Positions 19,859 to 30,900 of a stretch of 64,000 nucleotides of DNA are shown in pieces. The notes below the pieces were generated by a model. The model was not told the DNA's origin. It worked only from the letters and a program-made list of their open reading frames with translations, and did no database searches. The stretch lies in contig JAAZXH010000016.1 in NCBI GenBank assembly GCA_014240275.1, positions 41,476 to 105,475 on the forward strand, written 5' to 3'. A program made the position numbers and the translations under genes. Within the stretch, counting starts at the first letter, position 1. The number at the start of each line of letters is the position of its first letter. This DNA comes from Candidatus Peregrinibacteria bacterium. GTDB taxonomy: Bacteria > Patescibacteriota > Gracilibacteria > UBA1369 > GCA-2718715.

Positions 19859-21570
19859 TTTTGAAGATCATTAGACAAATCTAAGTCTAAGTTTTCTTTA
19901 ACAACGGATCTTTCCGGGCTAATTTTGGTACGAGTACCAACTGTATTAATTTCAGATTCCGGTTTTACAAACTTATAAGTATCTGCCAAATTATCAACAC
20001 TAGACTCTAAAGTTTCTTTAACTTCTTCAATTTCTTCTAATACCTCAATATCATCCTGATCTTTAGCTAAATCGTCTAATAAATCTACATTTTCTTGGGC
20101 TACATCAATTAATTGTTGAGTTTCTAATTCTGACTCAAAATCATGTTCTTGCTCTCCAAGTTCATCTATAACCCCACCTTCATCTAGAGGTGCCTCCTGG
20201 ATTAAATCTTCATCAAGCACTTCCTTTAACTCTCCAATTACTTCAGTATCTATACTTTTTTCTTCTTGAATCCTTAAATCCAATAAAAATTGCTGAGCAA
20301 CTTGCATTTGAGTTAATTTTTTACCCTTTTTATCTGAAGCTACTAAGGCTTTACCTAAATTTGTTTTAGCTTCAATTAATGAACCATCTTGCAAAGATAA
20401 GTATTCAACTAAATCTCTTTGTTGATTTAATTCATTTTCCAACACCTTTTGCAAAGTATCTATTTCTTGAAAGTCTTCTAACTTCTTCGGCTTAATTTCA
20501 TTAGCATCCAACACAAGTTCATATATTTCTTGAGTTACATCCGTAACATCTTTATTAACTACCTGAGCATCCAAAACTGCAACCTTCTTAGAAAGCTTAG
20601 AACGCTTTTTATTAATTTTATTCACCCTATCAAGCAAACTTTCAACTTCTGGCAAAGAAGCCTCATCAGACAAATTCTCTAGTTCTAAATCTAAACTTGT
20701 ATTATATTCAGCCAACAAAACCTTAGGTGATAAAGTTTTATCCGCACTTAAATTTTCAGCTATCCAATTATTAGAGGCAGTTAAATCACTCATATCAGGA
20801 ATACCATTTTCTGATTTCAATATTTGTCCAGCCAATAATGTTTCCAAAGGACCAGCCACAGTTTTAACATCAACCCTGTTTTTTAAAACAGACAATCGTA
20901 CTTGCTGATCAAAATCTACATTAACTAATGAATTTTTTTCTAAAGGTAAATTAAACTCAGCCACAGCTACATTTAAACGCATTAGTGAAGTATGAATTTC
21001 ATGAGTATTCACCCAAACATTACCAGACTGTACATCTAATTGTACTTTTGGATTCTCATAAAAATCTCCAACTTCAGTAAACTTTACATCAGATCCGCCT
21101 TTAGCCCTTATAATGCCAATTGAAGGCAAATAAAATTCCGCAAAACTACCTTCTCCTAAAACAACTCTATCACCTTCTAATAATTTTTGTTCATTTTCAA
21201 TTTGAAAAAACTCAGACCCTCTCTGTACTTCAACCAAACCTGACACCTGAGAAACTTGCACGTAAAAAGCAGCCATAGACACAGTTGGTGGTATCATCAA
21301 AAATGATAACATTGGAACAGTCAAAAAGACAAAAACAGCCATAGCTACAGCTCTTTTAAATACAAAGGTACGCGCGGACTGATGGAATAAAATATGTAAA
21401 AACTGCAACTTACGTTTTAATAGAAATTTACGGAAAAAACCAAAACGAATCTTACTAAAAACAGATTGAATTTCAATATGCTTGAAAACTCGACTTTTCA
21501 AAGCGTTTTTATTTTTAAGACTAACCTCTTGGTCAATCATACATTGTATTTTTGAAATAAAATCCTCCAT
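19855..21570 (-). CDS. single-TM FecR-domain protein, putative anti-sigma factor
   Basis: Cytoplasmic N-terminus, one TM, then FecR-like VSGLVEVQRGSEFFQIENEQKLLEGDRVVLGEGSFAEFYLP and an acidic coiled tail; downstream of a sigma gene. Confidence 0.7.
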   Translation of the reverse strand: MEDFISKIQCMIDQEVSLKNKNALKSRVFKHIEIQSVFSKIRFGFFRKFLLKRKLQFLHILFHQSARTFVFKRAVAMAVFVFLTVPMLSFLMIPPTVSMAAFYVQVSQVSGLVEVQRGSEFFQIENEQKLLEGDRVVLGEGSFAEFYLPSIGIIRAKGGSDVKFTEVGDFYENPKVQLDVQSGNVWVNTHEIHTSLMRLNVAVAEFNLPLEKNSLVNVDFDQQVRLSVLKNRVDVKTVAGPLETLLAGQILKSENGIPDMSDLTASNNWIAENLSADKTLSPKVLLAEYNTSLDLELENLSDEASLPEVESLLDRVNKINKKRSKLSKKVAVLDAQVVNKDVTDVTQEIYELVLDANEIKPKKLEDFQEIDTLQKVLENELNQQRDLVEYLSLQDGSLIEAKTNLGKALVASDKKGKKLTQMQVAQQFLLDLRIQEEKSIDTEVIGELKEVLDEDLIQEAPLDEGGVIDELGEQEHDFESELETQQLIDVAQENVDLLDDLAKDQDDIEVLEEIEEVKETLESSVDNLADTYKFVKPESEINTVGTRTKISPERSVVKENLDLDLSNDLQN

Positions 21571-21614
21571 AAAGCTATATTAGCAACCAATTATACGAAA
21601 AAGTAAATACTTTG

Positions 21615-22151
21615 TTACAAATTTCCTAGATCAGCTTTTAACTGTTTCAAAGCCCTGTGCATATCGACCCGCACAGAACCTTCTGTCTTGTTTAAAATAT
21701 CTGCAATTTCAGAATAAGACATGTCGTCCACAAAACGTAAAACTACCAAGTCTTGATACTTTTTACTTAACTTAGCAATCGATTTTTTTAAAATCACAGA
21801 ATTCAACACCAAGGCAGCCTTTGAATGATTGTCTTGTGAGTTATCCTGAACCAGCATTGCTTCATCCAAAGTTAACACCGACTTATTAGTTCGATAAAAA
21901 TCTATTACAGTATTACGGGCAATTGTATAGATCCAAGTAGTAAAACTCCCCTTTTGCACGGCATAATGATTAGCATTTTCTAAGATTTTCACAAAAATAT
22001 TTTCTGTTAAATCTTCAGCTTCACTAGAAGGAACTTTAAAAAAAACAAACTTATAAATTTTATCAACAAAATGATCATAAAGTTTTGAAAAAGCCTTCAT
22101 ATCTCCCTCCACCCAAGCCTGTGCTAATTCATTTACTAAATTTTTATCCAT
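21615..22151 (-). CDS. ECF-type RNA polymerase sigma factor
   Basis: Region 2 (FTTWIYTIARNTVIDFYR) and region 4 (LVVLRFVDDMSYSEIADILNKTEGSVRVDMHRALKQL). Confidence 0.93.
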   Translation of the reverse strand: MDKNLVNELAQAWVEGDMKAFSKLYDHFVDKIYKFVFFKVPSSEAEDLTENIFVKILENANHYAVQKGSFTTWIYTIARNTVIDFYRTNKSVLTLDEAMLVQDNSQDNHSKAALVLNSVILKKSIAKLSKKYQDLVVLRFVDDMSYSEIADILNKTEGSVRVDMHRALKQLKADLGNL

Positions 22152-23037
22152 AATATTCTAAAAACTTATCATACAAAATTTGGTCAGAAAGGAAGAAATC
22201 AATATTTTGATGTAAAGATTCAACCGGAGCATCCAGCACTGATCCGTTCAAATCATAACTCTTTCCTAACGCTTTCTCAACTATATATGCCAAAGGCCCA
22301 CATTCATACAGTAAACGTAATTTCTTCTTTTTACCGGTTGTAACCACATACATAAAGACTCCAGCTCTTTTCGAAAGAATATGGGCAATTTCAACGGTCA
22401 AAGAGCCACTATAACGCATCGATATCTTCTGATCTAATAAGAACCTAAAATATTTGTTCAAAACAGGATCAGATAAAACATATGACAAATTCCCAACAGC
22501 CATAATTGGATTTTTAGCATTTAACTCAACACCAGCATCTACTAACTGTAAATCCGAATGACTCCCCAAAAATTCACAAACACTCTTTTCCGCAGCTGCA
22601 TAAACCATGATTTTTGGACCATAAATAACCAACACTGCCAACTTCAACTCAGAAGCCTTACATCAAATAAAATCATCTGTTTCATAAACACCAAACACAG
22701 AACCAAACGACAAATTCGCATCAACTATACTAGAACCATCAACCGGATCATAACAAACCCCATACTTGCCTTTAGCATTCAGCTTTTTAACATCAGCTTG
22801 CTCCTCTGAAGCAATAAGGCCCACATTTTTATTTGCAGATAAGTGTTTAATAAATAACCCATCTGACAAAACATCCATCTTTAACTGAACATCTCCAGAC
22901 TCATTTGTATCCACGGTATAACCCGACTTTGAATCCAAAGCCTGGTAAAAATCCATACACCCCTCTAAAATATTCAAAAAAAGCTCTTGTAACTGAAGAT
23001 CATCAGTTAAAGCTCGTAAGGCATTTTTATTTAACAT
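22144..23037 (-). pseudogene. fbp: class I fructose-1,6-bisphosphatase-like ORF interrupted by one in-frame TGA (22663-22665)
   Basis: N part ...YGVCYDPVDGSSIVDANLSFGSVFGVYETDDFI*; same-frame continuation CKASELKLAVLVIYGPKIMVYAAAE...RYSGSLTVEIAHILSKRAGVFMYVV...KLRLLYECGPLAYIVEKALG. Confidence 0.82.
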
Positions 23038-23311
23038 AGGCTATATCATTTAAATTCGAATAGAATTCCGATTGATCAAATTGATTTAGATCCATATGAA
23101 CACTTTCGCGATAAATATTAGCTAAAGCCTTAGAGTCAGACAAATCTAAAGTAATTTGTTGCAACTCATTTTCTAAAGCTTTACGACTACTTTCTAACTG
23201 TAACCACTTATAACCAAAAGTTTGATTAGTTGAAGCTCTGTTAAAAAACACCACAGCCAAACTGAGATTTACAATAGTAAACAATAAAACTAAATTACTA
23301 AACTTTTTCAT
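23027..23311 (-). CDS. FtsL-like small bitopic protein
   Basis: 94 aa, N-terminal TM followed by coiled coil, directly downstream of rsmH. Confidence 0.55.
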   Translation of the reverse strand: MKKFSNLVLLFTIVNLSLAVVFFNRASTNQTFGYKWLQLESSRKALENELQQITLDLSDSKALANIYRESVHMDLNQFDQSEFYSNLNDIAYVK

Positions 23312-24246
23312 TATAATTTTTGGATTATTCTTAATTTGGCACTGCGAGACCGCGGATTAATATCCAACTCTTCATCAGACGCCTCCATTACACTCTTACC
23401 TACAAATTCTGCCAAAGGCTCACCATGAACACTATAAAGAGCTCTTTCAGGGTCTGTTTCTAAAGGACGGAATAAATCTTTAAAGAAATTCTTTACAATT
23501 CGATCTTCTAAAGAGTGATAACTGATCACTGCCATCCTACCTCCCTTTTCGAGTAGATCAAAATAATTATGCAATGCATTATGTAATACATTCAACTCAT
23601 CATTTACAGCAATTCTTAAAGCTTGAAAAACCTGAGCCATATGTTTATTTCGTTTATCAGGTGCAAAAGCTCTAGCAATTCTTTCAGCAAATTCATCAGT
23701 ATAAGTAAATGGAGCTTTATCGCGCTCTTCAATAATAATTTTGGCTACCTTAGAAGAAGAAGGAACTTCACCTAAACGAGATAAAATCTCACGTAGTTTT
23801 TCGAAAGAAGCCTTATTAACAATCAAAGATGCACTTAACTTCTTATCTTTACTAAAACGCATATCCAAAGGACCTCTCTTGTTGTACGAAAAGCCAAACT
23901 CGGCCACATCTAAATGCGGAGAAGATAAACCTAAATCTAACAATACCTTTGAAACATGAGGTAAACGTAAAACCTTAGAGTAATGATCAATTCTATCAAA
24001 TGAATCATTGATAAACTGAATCTTACCTTCAAATTTCTTTAAACGTCTACGAGCTTCGTGCAAATTACGTTGATCCCAATCAAAAGCTACATATCTACCA
24101 TCATCTCCTATCCCTCGTAGCAATTCTCTTGCATGCCCCCCAAGACCCAAAGTACCATCTACTACAATATCATTTGGGGCAACATCTAAAAATTTAACAA
24201 TCTCTTCAAGCAAAACAGGAATATGCTGGGAACGTGAAATATCCAT
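23311..24246 (-). CDS. rsmH: 16S rRNA (cytosine(1402)-N(4))-methyltransferase
   Basis: HIPVLLEEIVKFL, VDGTLGLGGHA, LDLGLSSPHLD, GPLDMRF, VISYHSLEDRIVKNFF. Confidence 0.97.
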   Translation of the reverse strand: MDISRSQHIPVLLEEIVKFLDVAPNDIVVDGTLGLGGHARELLRGIGDDGRYVAFDWDQRNLHEARRRLKKFEGKIQFINDSFDRIDHYSKVLRLPHVSKVLLDLGLSSPHLDVAEFGFSYNKRGPLDMRFSKDKKLSASLIVNKASFEKLREILSRLGEVPSSSKVAKIIIEERDKAPFTYTDEFAERIARAFAPDKRNKHMAQVFQALRIAVNDELNVLHNALHNYFDLLEKGGRMAVISYHSLEDRIVKNFFKDLFRPLETDPERALYSVHGEPLAEFVGKSVMEASDEELDINPRSRSAKLRIIQKL

Positions 24247-24344
24247 CGAAATATATTTTATTGACTGTTATTATTTTTACCGAAAAAGCTCAAAAAAGTC
24301 AAGGTTTAATTACACAAAACCCCTATTTGACTACCCAAAGTAGA

Positions 24345-24965
24345 CTATTGCTTATGCTTTAAACTAAAAACCTTATCAATATTTTGTATGCAAGGATGTT
24401 CTCTCAATACTACAAATTGTAAATCATCAAATTTCAAAACTGCAGAAGGTAATTTTAAATCCAAAGTTCCAGCATTTAAAATCAATGCTAAATCTTCTGA
24501 ATCCAACTCTTGCTGCGAAAGCTGCTCTAAATCATAAACCTCAGGCTTACCATGCTGGTTAGCCGAAGTGGTATAAATTGGGGCTTTAAGCTCAGCAACC
24601 AAACTTCTCATCAAATTATGATCCGGCAAACGAAAACCGACCCATTGTGCAGTTTCTTTTAAAGGTAAAACCAAAGTAATAGGTCCTGGCCAATACAACT
24701 CAATAAAATCCTGAATATTTTGATCAAACTCCACAAAATCCCACAATTGTGAAGCAGATGCTAAACAGACACTAATTGGCTTATCTAAAGACTGAGACTT
24801 AAACTGAGCAATTTTTTTAACCACATCTAACTCAAAAGCAAGTCCCGAAAGGCCATAACAAGAATCCGAAGGTAAAATAACCAAATCATGAGCTCGTAAT
24901 GCATGGATAGTTTTGAAAATCACTTTTTCAAAATCTAAATTATCCTCTAAGTTTAAAATTTCCAT
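24345..24965 (-). CDS. tsaC: L-threonylcarbamoyladenylate synthase (Sua5/YciO/YrdC family)
   Basis: LVILPSDSCYGLSG, KSQSLDKPISVCL, WPGPITLVLP, TSANQHGKP. Confidence 0.9.
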   Translation of the reverse strand: MEILNLEDNLDFEKVIFKTIHALRAHDLVILPSDSCYGLSGLAFELDVVKKIAQFKSQSLDKPISVCLASASQLWDFVEFDQNIQDFIELYWPGPITLVLPLKETAQWVGFRLPDHNLMRSLVAELKAPIYTTSANQHGKPEVYDLEQLSQQELDSEDLALILNAGTLDLKLPSAVLKFDDLQFVVLREHPCIQNIDKVFSLKHKQ

Positions 24966-25017
24966 ACCAAAAAAATTATAATTATGATACAATATTACGA
25001 GTATAACCTAAAAACAT

Positions 25018-26016
25018 ATGAAAGCAAGAGTTGCCATCAATGGCTTCGGTAGAATTGGTAGAATGAGCTTTAAAGCCAACCTCTTAAACGAAAGAGTAGA
25101 CATAGTAGCCATCAACAACCCTGGCTCTGTTAAAGAACTAGCTCACCTTTTAAAATACGATTCAACCTACGGAACCCTCAACGCAGATATCAGTTACGAT
25201 GAAAGTCATCTTATTGTAGATGGCAAGAAAATCCTCTTTACCTCAATTTTAAACCCAGAAGAACTCCCATGGGCTGAAAATAAAATCGACATCGTACTTG
25301 AGTGTACTGGAATCTTTCGTAAAAAAGCTGATGCCGAAAAACATCTAAAAGCAGGAGCAAAAAAAGTAATCCTCTCTGCCCCTGGCAAGGATTTCAAAGC
25401 AACCTATTGTATGGGTATTAACCACCACCTTATCACAGCTGAGCAAACCCTACTTTCAAACGCCTCTTGTACTACCAACTGCCTAACCCCAGTTTGTAAA
25501 GTCCTAGACGAAGAATTTGGAATCGAAAAAGGCTGCATGACAACCATCCACTCCTATACTGGAGACCAAAACATTTTAGATAACACTCATAAAAAAGATA
25601 TGCGCCGAGCTCGCGCCGCCGCTCTTTCTATGATCCCAACTTCCACAGGAGCCGCCAAAGCTCTTTCCGAAGTTATTCCAAACTTAGATGGTAAAATTTC
25701 TGGGATGGCAGTTAGAGTTCCTACCCCAACAGTATCTTTAGTCGACCTAGTAGTAGAATTAAAACAAGATGTTACCAGCGAACAAGTTAACCAAGCATTA
25801 CAAAATGCATCAGAAAACGAACTGAAAGGAATCCTCGGATTCACAGAACTAGAACTAGTCTCTATGGACTACAAACAAAACTCCTATTCATCAATTGTAG
25901 ACTCAAAACTTACCAAAGCGAACAAAAACCTTGTACAGGTTGTCGCCTGGTACGATAACGAATGGGGCTACTCAGAACGCCTAATCGACATGACCAAGTA
26001 TGTATTTGAACTCTAA
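25018..26016 (+). CDS. gap: glyceraldehyde-3-phosphate dehydrogenase
   Basis: INGFGRIGRMSFKA, SNASCTTNCLTPVCKVL, WYDNEWGYSERLIDM. Confidence 0.98.
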   Translation: MKARVAINGFGRIGRMSFKANLLNERVDIVAINNPGSVKELAHLLKYDSTYGTLNADISYDESHLIVDGKKILFTSILNPEELPWAENKIDIVLECTGIFRKKADAEKHLKAGAKKVILSAPGKDFKATYCMGINHHLITAEQTLLSNASCTTNCLTPVCKVLDEEFGIEKGCMTTIHSYTGDQNILDNTHKKDMRRARAAALSMIPTSTGAAKALSEVIPNLDGKISGMAVRVPTPTVSLVDLVVELKQDVTSEQVNQALQNASENELKGILGFTELELVSMDYKQNSYSSIVDSKLTKANKNLVQVVAWYDNEWGYSERLIDMTKYVFEL

Positions 26017-26022
26017 AAAAGA

Positions 26023-26047
26023 AACCTGCTGATTAGCAGGTTTTTTC
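26023..26047 (+). terminator. intrinsic terminator after gap
   Basis: aacctgct-gatt-agcaggtt followed by tttt. Confidence 0.85.
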
Positions 26048-26221
26048 TTCTTTCACACAATCTGATTTATTGATAGTTTCTAAATTTAAAACCTTACCAA
26101 GGATTTTCTCTAAATTAATTCTAATTTTTTTTACACCCTTTAGTTCAAAAATTTCAGCAAGACCTTTTGCAATCAATTTTTCTTGAACACGTGAAGGAAT
26201 TTCACTAATATCAAAATCCAT
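26033..26221 (-). CDS. small conserved-looking protein (62 aa), unknown
   Basis: MDFDISEIPSRVQEKLIAKGLAEIFELKGVKKIRINLEKILGKVLN...; stop lies inside the convergent terminator hairpin. Confidence 0.5.
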   Translation of the reverse strand: MDFDISEIPSRVQEKLIAKGLAEIFELKGVKKIRINLEKILGKVLNLETINKSDCVKEEKTC

Positions 26222-26250
26222 AAAATATCTTTAAATTAAAATAACAAAAA

Positions 26251-26268
26251 AGTGGCCCGAAAGCCACT
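26251..26268 (-). terminator. intrinsic terminator (minus strand)
   Basis: Reverse strand AGTGGC-TTTCGG-GCCACT-TTTTTG downstream of the 57-aa basic ORF. Confidence 0.75.
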
Positions 26269-26285
26269 ATGATCTTCAAATGCAT

Positions 26286-26459
26286 TTAAGCTGCTGCTGG
26301 ATTCTTAACTTTCAATTCTTGACTTTGAGACTGTAATAATGCAAGTTTTGCTGCTCTTCTAGCTTGTGCTTTCATCTTGTTACGTTTCTTAGCACCAGTT
26401 TTTTTTGGAAATTTTTTTCCAACTAGACAATGTTGTTTAGAAGAAGATCGATTACTCAT
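26286..26459 (-). CDS. 57-aa highly basic small protein (below the ORF-track cutoff)
   Basis: MSNRSSSKQHCLVGKKFPKKTGAKKRNKMKAQARRAAKLALLQSQSQELKVKNPAAA*, followed by its own terminator. Confidence 0.7.
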   Translation of the reverse strand: MSNRSSSKQHCLVGKKFPKKTGAKKRNKMKAQARRAAKLALLQSQSQELKVKNPAAA

Positions 26460-26573
26460 TTCATATTATTAAAAGCACAAGAATTATACTTCAGAAAATA
26501 TAAAAAGCAATAGATTTTTAAAAGATTGAGATATTATAAATTTTTGCTAAAATATAAGCTGTTAATAGATATT

Positions 26574-27290
26574 ATGCAAAACCGTCGTCAACAGATTCTC
26601 CAAGCTATTATTGCGGAATACTTACAAACCGCAGAGCCAGTCGGCTCTAAAACTATCATGCAAACTTACAACATCAATGTATCCCCTGCCACAATCCGAG
26701 CCGACATGGCAGGGCTCGAAAAAGAAGGGTTTTTGATTCAACCCTATACATCCGCCGGCCGCATTCCAACCGACAAAGCCTACCGGGTATTTGTAGACGA
26801 CATCATGCAAGACCTAGCTCCGGCCCCAAACGTCGAAAGTATTTTAGAAGACTATCGCCACCAACTATATAACGAAAACCTCAAACGTGAAATTTTTGAC
26901 GCCATCAACCTACTTTCGAAATTCTCTACCAACGCAGCCTTTGCTACCCTACCGAATTCTCGGACCTTCTTTTTAGGTATGAGCAATATTATAAAAAAGC
27001 CCGAGTTCATTAAAGACCCACTAGTAGCGTCTAGAGTTGTAGAAGTCTTTGAAGAAAACAACAATTTCATCAATTTCTTAAAGAGCCTCAACCTGCAAAA
27101 ACAAAAAATCGAAATTTTAATTGGCAAAGAAAGCCTGCTCTCGGAAATTCAATCTTGTAGCATTATTGTCGGATCATACAACTTAAAAGGTTTTCAAGGA
27201 GTGATAGGAATTTTAGGGCCAACCCGCATGAACTACAAACTCAACTCCCTACTTCTAAAAGAAACTATCATCAACCTCAACCAACAATAA
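26574..27290 (+). CDS. hrcA: heat-inducible transcription repressor HrcA
   Basis: RRQQILQAIIAEYLQTAEPVGSKTIMQTYNINVSPATIRADMAGLEKEGFLIQPYTSAGRIPTDKAYRVFVD. Confidence 0.95.
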   Translation: MQNRRQQILQAIIAEYLQTAEPVGSKTIMQTYNINVSPATIRADMAGLEKEGFLIQPYTSAGRIPTDKAYRVFVDDIMQDLAPAPNVESILEDYRHQLYNENLKREIFDAINLLSKFSTNAAFATLPNSRTFFLGMSNIIKKPEFIKDPLVASRVVEVFEENNNFINFLKSLNLQKQKIEILIGKESLLSEIQSCSIIVGSYNLKGFQGVIGILGPTRMNYKLNSLLLKETIINLNQQ

Positions 27291-27344
27291 ATAGATTGAA
27301 AAATCTAAAATAACTTGTATACTTTTTACAACTTAAATCAATAT

Positions 27345-27824
27345 ATGAACGATCAAACAGAAAATCAAACAACACCAACCAACGAACCTTCTGAGCTTGA
27401 AAAAATTCAAGCCGAACTTGCCGATATGACCAACACCGCCAAACGCGCTATGGCTGATTTACAAAACTACAAAAACCAAGCCATCAAAGAAAAACAGCAA
27501 CTCCAAGGCCTGATCCGCTTCAACATTTTGGCCGAATTCTTACCTATTTTAGACAATCTCAATTTGGCTCTCAAACAACTCCCAACCGATCTACAAGACA
27601 ACAACTTCACCAAAGGTATTCAGAGCATCCAAAAACAATTCCAAAGCGTCATCCAAGCCGCAGGTCTCACCCCAATTGAGCACGACAGCCTTGACCCACT
27701 TCTACACGAAGTCATCTCGACTTTACCTGGAGAAAAAGACCAAATCCTCGAAATCATAGAACAAGGCTACCTCCTGGACGAAAAAGTCCTTAAACCTTCT
27801 AAAGTAATAGTCGGCCAAGGCTAA
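27345..27824 (+). CDS. grpE: nucleotide exchange factor GrpE
   Basis: FLPILDNLNLALKQ...GIQSIQKQFQSVIQAAGLTPIE...LHEVIST...GYLLDEKVLKPSKVIVGQG. Confidence 0.95.
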   Translation: MNDQTENQTTPTNEPSELEKIQAELADMTNTAKRAMADLQNYKNQAIKEKQQLQGLIRFNILAEFLPILDNLNLALKQLPTDLQDNNFTKGIQSIQKQFQSVIQAAGLTPIEHDSLDPLLHEVISTLPGEKDQILEIIEQGYLLDEKVLKPSKVIVGQG

Positions 27825-27861
27825 AACATAAACCAACCACAAGCCCAAAAACAAAAATCAC

Positions 27862-27894
27862 AACACCCTCAACTCAAAACGGGTGTTTTTTTTG
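27862..27894 (+). terminator. intrinsic terminator after grpE
   Basis: aacaccc ... gggtgtt followed by tttttt. Confidence 0.75.
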
Positions 27895-27945
27895 CATTAA
27901 TCTCACAAATATGTTAAAATAAAAAGATTAAGTTGAATTATAAAT

Positions 27946-30900
27946 ATGAGCGCACCAAGTCAAAATCCAAGTTCAGGCTTTGACCCATTACAAAGCTTAC
28001 AACAAGCTGTAGACACATTAAGAAGCCCAGAAAAACTTAGCGCATTAATGGATTCAATTGCAAATGGTATCCGCATGAATACGGATGCAATGAATAAGCT
28101 TCAACAACAACTTACCCACTACCGCAATAAAGATATCAAAGATCAACGTAAAATAACAGACCTAGCTAACAGCACCCTAGGTAGTTACGACAGCCTCGAA
28201 CAAAGAAGTTACTTTAGAAAGTTAAACACCACAATCTTTGCGCTTTTAAAATGCAGCAGAGTTACTCAAGAATTTGAAATGGACGACACTTTACCACTCA
28301 ATAATGTCCTCAATATAATCAAACAGAATTCACACAATGGATTAAAAACAAACACAAACTTGATAGGCAGGCTTTACGTTAATACTCAAAAAGACCCCTT
28401 ACTCAGAAGAAATTCACAAGGGAAAAAACTTGGTTCATTAAAACGTAACACCCACGTTTATCTTGATCCAACCGCTCTACCTAAAGTCTTCAAAAATAAA
28501 AGAAATGACAATGAGAATTTATTTGTAGGTATTCAAGATAAAGATGGCAATTCGCTTGGATACTGCTGCGCAAAATTCTTACAAACCAACACCAACCCAA
28601 GCGTTTATACGGCAAGTTCTGAACAAGTCTATCAAACCAAACAAAACTTAAACAATATACCTCTGATCCAAAATGAAATCAAAGGTACTAAAACTGTAAT
28701 TGATACACAGTTAAGCCAAATGCAGGATAAAAAAGAAGAAGCGGCATTCAAAATAATCATAACAAAATTCACAGATTTAATTGATAGATCAACTAATAAA
28801 GTCAAAACAGGATTACACTTACCAGAAAAAATCAATGAAGATAGTATCAAGGCAATCAACAGCAAACACACAAAATTAATACAAGTAAATAAAAAGTTAA
28901 AAGCACTACACACCGCACTAAAAAACTATGGCAAACCATCAACTCCACCAGCTACACCAGCTCCACCAACTCCAACAGCTCCTCAAAATCCAACAACTCC
29001 TCAGCCAAGATCCAGATCAGCAAACCCTAGAAATCCTGAATCACAAGAAACTCAACAAAAAAATATACCGCAAGTGCCGACCTTTAATGAAAGCACCTTT
29101 AAGGGTAGCAAAGCATATGCAGTAAAACATTTACAAGCTGCAGTAAATTATTTACAAAGAAATTTCCCAGACCGAAAGTATGACAACCCTCCTAAGTCTT
29201 TAGATGAAACAATTGGTCGCTTAATAAAAAACTTTAAAAAACCTGAAGCATCTCAGCAAAAGGATATAAACAAACTCAACTTCATTTTAAACCAATTAGG
29301 TACTATTGAGTTTAACTTTGAATCTCACGGAAGAAACGACAAAAGATCAGCAAAAGAAAAAGCCGCCGAAAAATATCTTAAAAAATTAACATCAGCAATC
29401 TCCAAAGCACACAAAAAAATGCAATCAACTATAGAAGCAAGTTCAGCTGAGTCCGTACCTTACAATCTAGAAACCTTTAACTACACAAACGGTGTTGGAC
29501 TTGAAAGAATAAATCAATTTGAACAAAGCTTAAAAGCACTCAGAACACAAGTAAATTCAGGTAATTCGAATCTTCAGCTATTTAATGGACTCAAACTACT
29601 TCCATCTACCCAAGTCTTATTAAAATCAACTCCAAAGTTAACGATCGTAAAAGATATAGTATGCTACAACAGCCAAAACATATCACCACACAATACAATC
29701 AAACTATCCAATTTAAAACAACCAAGTAAAGAACTACAGCTACAAAAAGAATTAAGAAAAATTTCAACTGTAGCTGCAGCAAAAAATGAAACTAACCAAG
29801 ATGCAGTAGACAATGGTTTATATTATATTCAAAACCTATCTACCATCAAAGAAGAGCTTGGAGGTATCTGTACCAACCAAGAAATCGAAGCTATTTTCAA
29901 TTTCAATAACTTACAAGACCATCACTCAAACCAAAACCTACCCAAAACACTAGAAGACATCAAAACTACCTTAAGTTTATATCCAAAAGATAGTCAAACA
30001 AGAAGCTTAGATCGTATTAGTAGAAGAGAATTTATAAACAATGCAAGTTTTCAAACTTTAAGGCAAAAACATATTGAATTACGTGACAAAACACTAAACG
30101 TATATGGAACAAAGTTAGAAAAACACAAAAATCTATTTAAAAGAAAAAACTATGATTTTACAGGCAGCTTTATAAATAACAATCAAAATTTCAATATAAA
30201 TATTGAAGAAGCTTTGACAAGCCCAAACCTTACAAAACGACAAGCAACGGCTAAACAATTTACAGACTTTACAACAAAGTTCACAGAGCAAATCGAACAA
30301 TATTCAAAACCCTTGGTTCAACTACATTATAAAAACACCTTCAGTCCTGCCAAAGCTGAAACATACACAACATTGGCTAATGAAATTCAAACAAAGAGCA
30401 CCTTAGGCACTAATCAACAGACTTTATTTCAAAAACTTATTGAACACTATTGCCAAAATCCAAACCGCGACGCACAACTAATAACTTCTCAAATACAGAA
30501 CATTGAAACAAACAGGCTATTTACAAACCTCACGCAAGACCTAAAAGCAAGCTTCTACATCCGTTCAGGTAAGTTTGATAAAGCTAAAAATTGCAATCCA
30601 AGCTCTACTAAAACCCAAGCTCTTCTGCGCTTACAAGAAAAAATCTCAACGAGAGATGCAATGTTTCGTAAAGGAGTCGAACTAAAAGCTTCTTACTTGT
30701 ACCAATTTATAGAAACTAAGGACCTTTCAACAAGCGAAATTGCAGAACTTCCAAACTACATGGCAGCGCTTAATATCGACAACCCAAAAAGAGTTAGTCA
30801 ATTTAGCGCAATCGCAAAACTCGGCAGGTCACCTAAAACTAAAGAGTTCCTAACACTTTACGATAAAAACCAACGCAAGGAATTTAGAATCAAAAACAAC

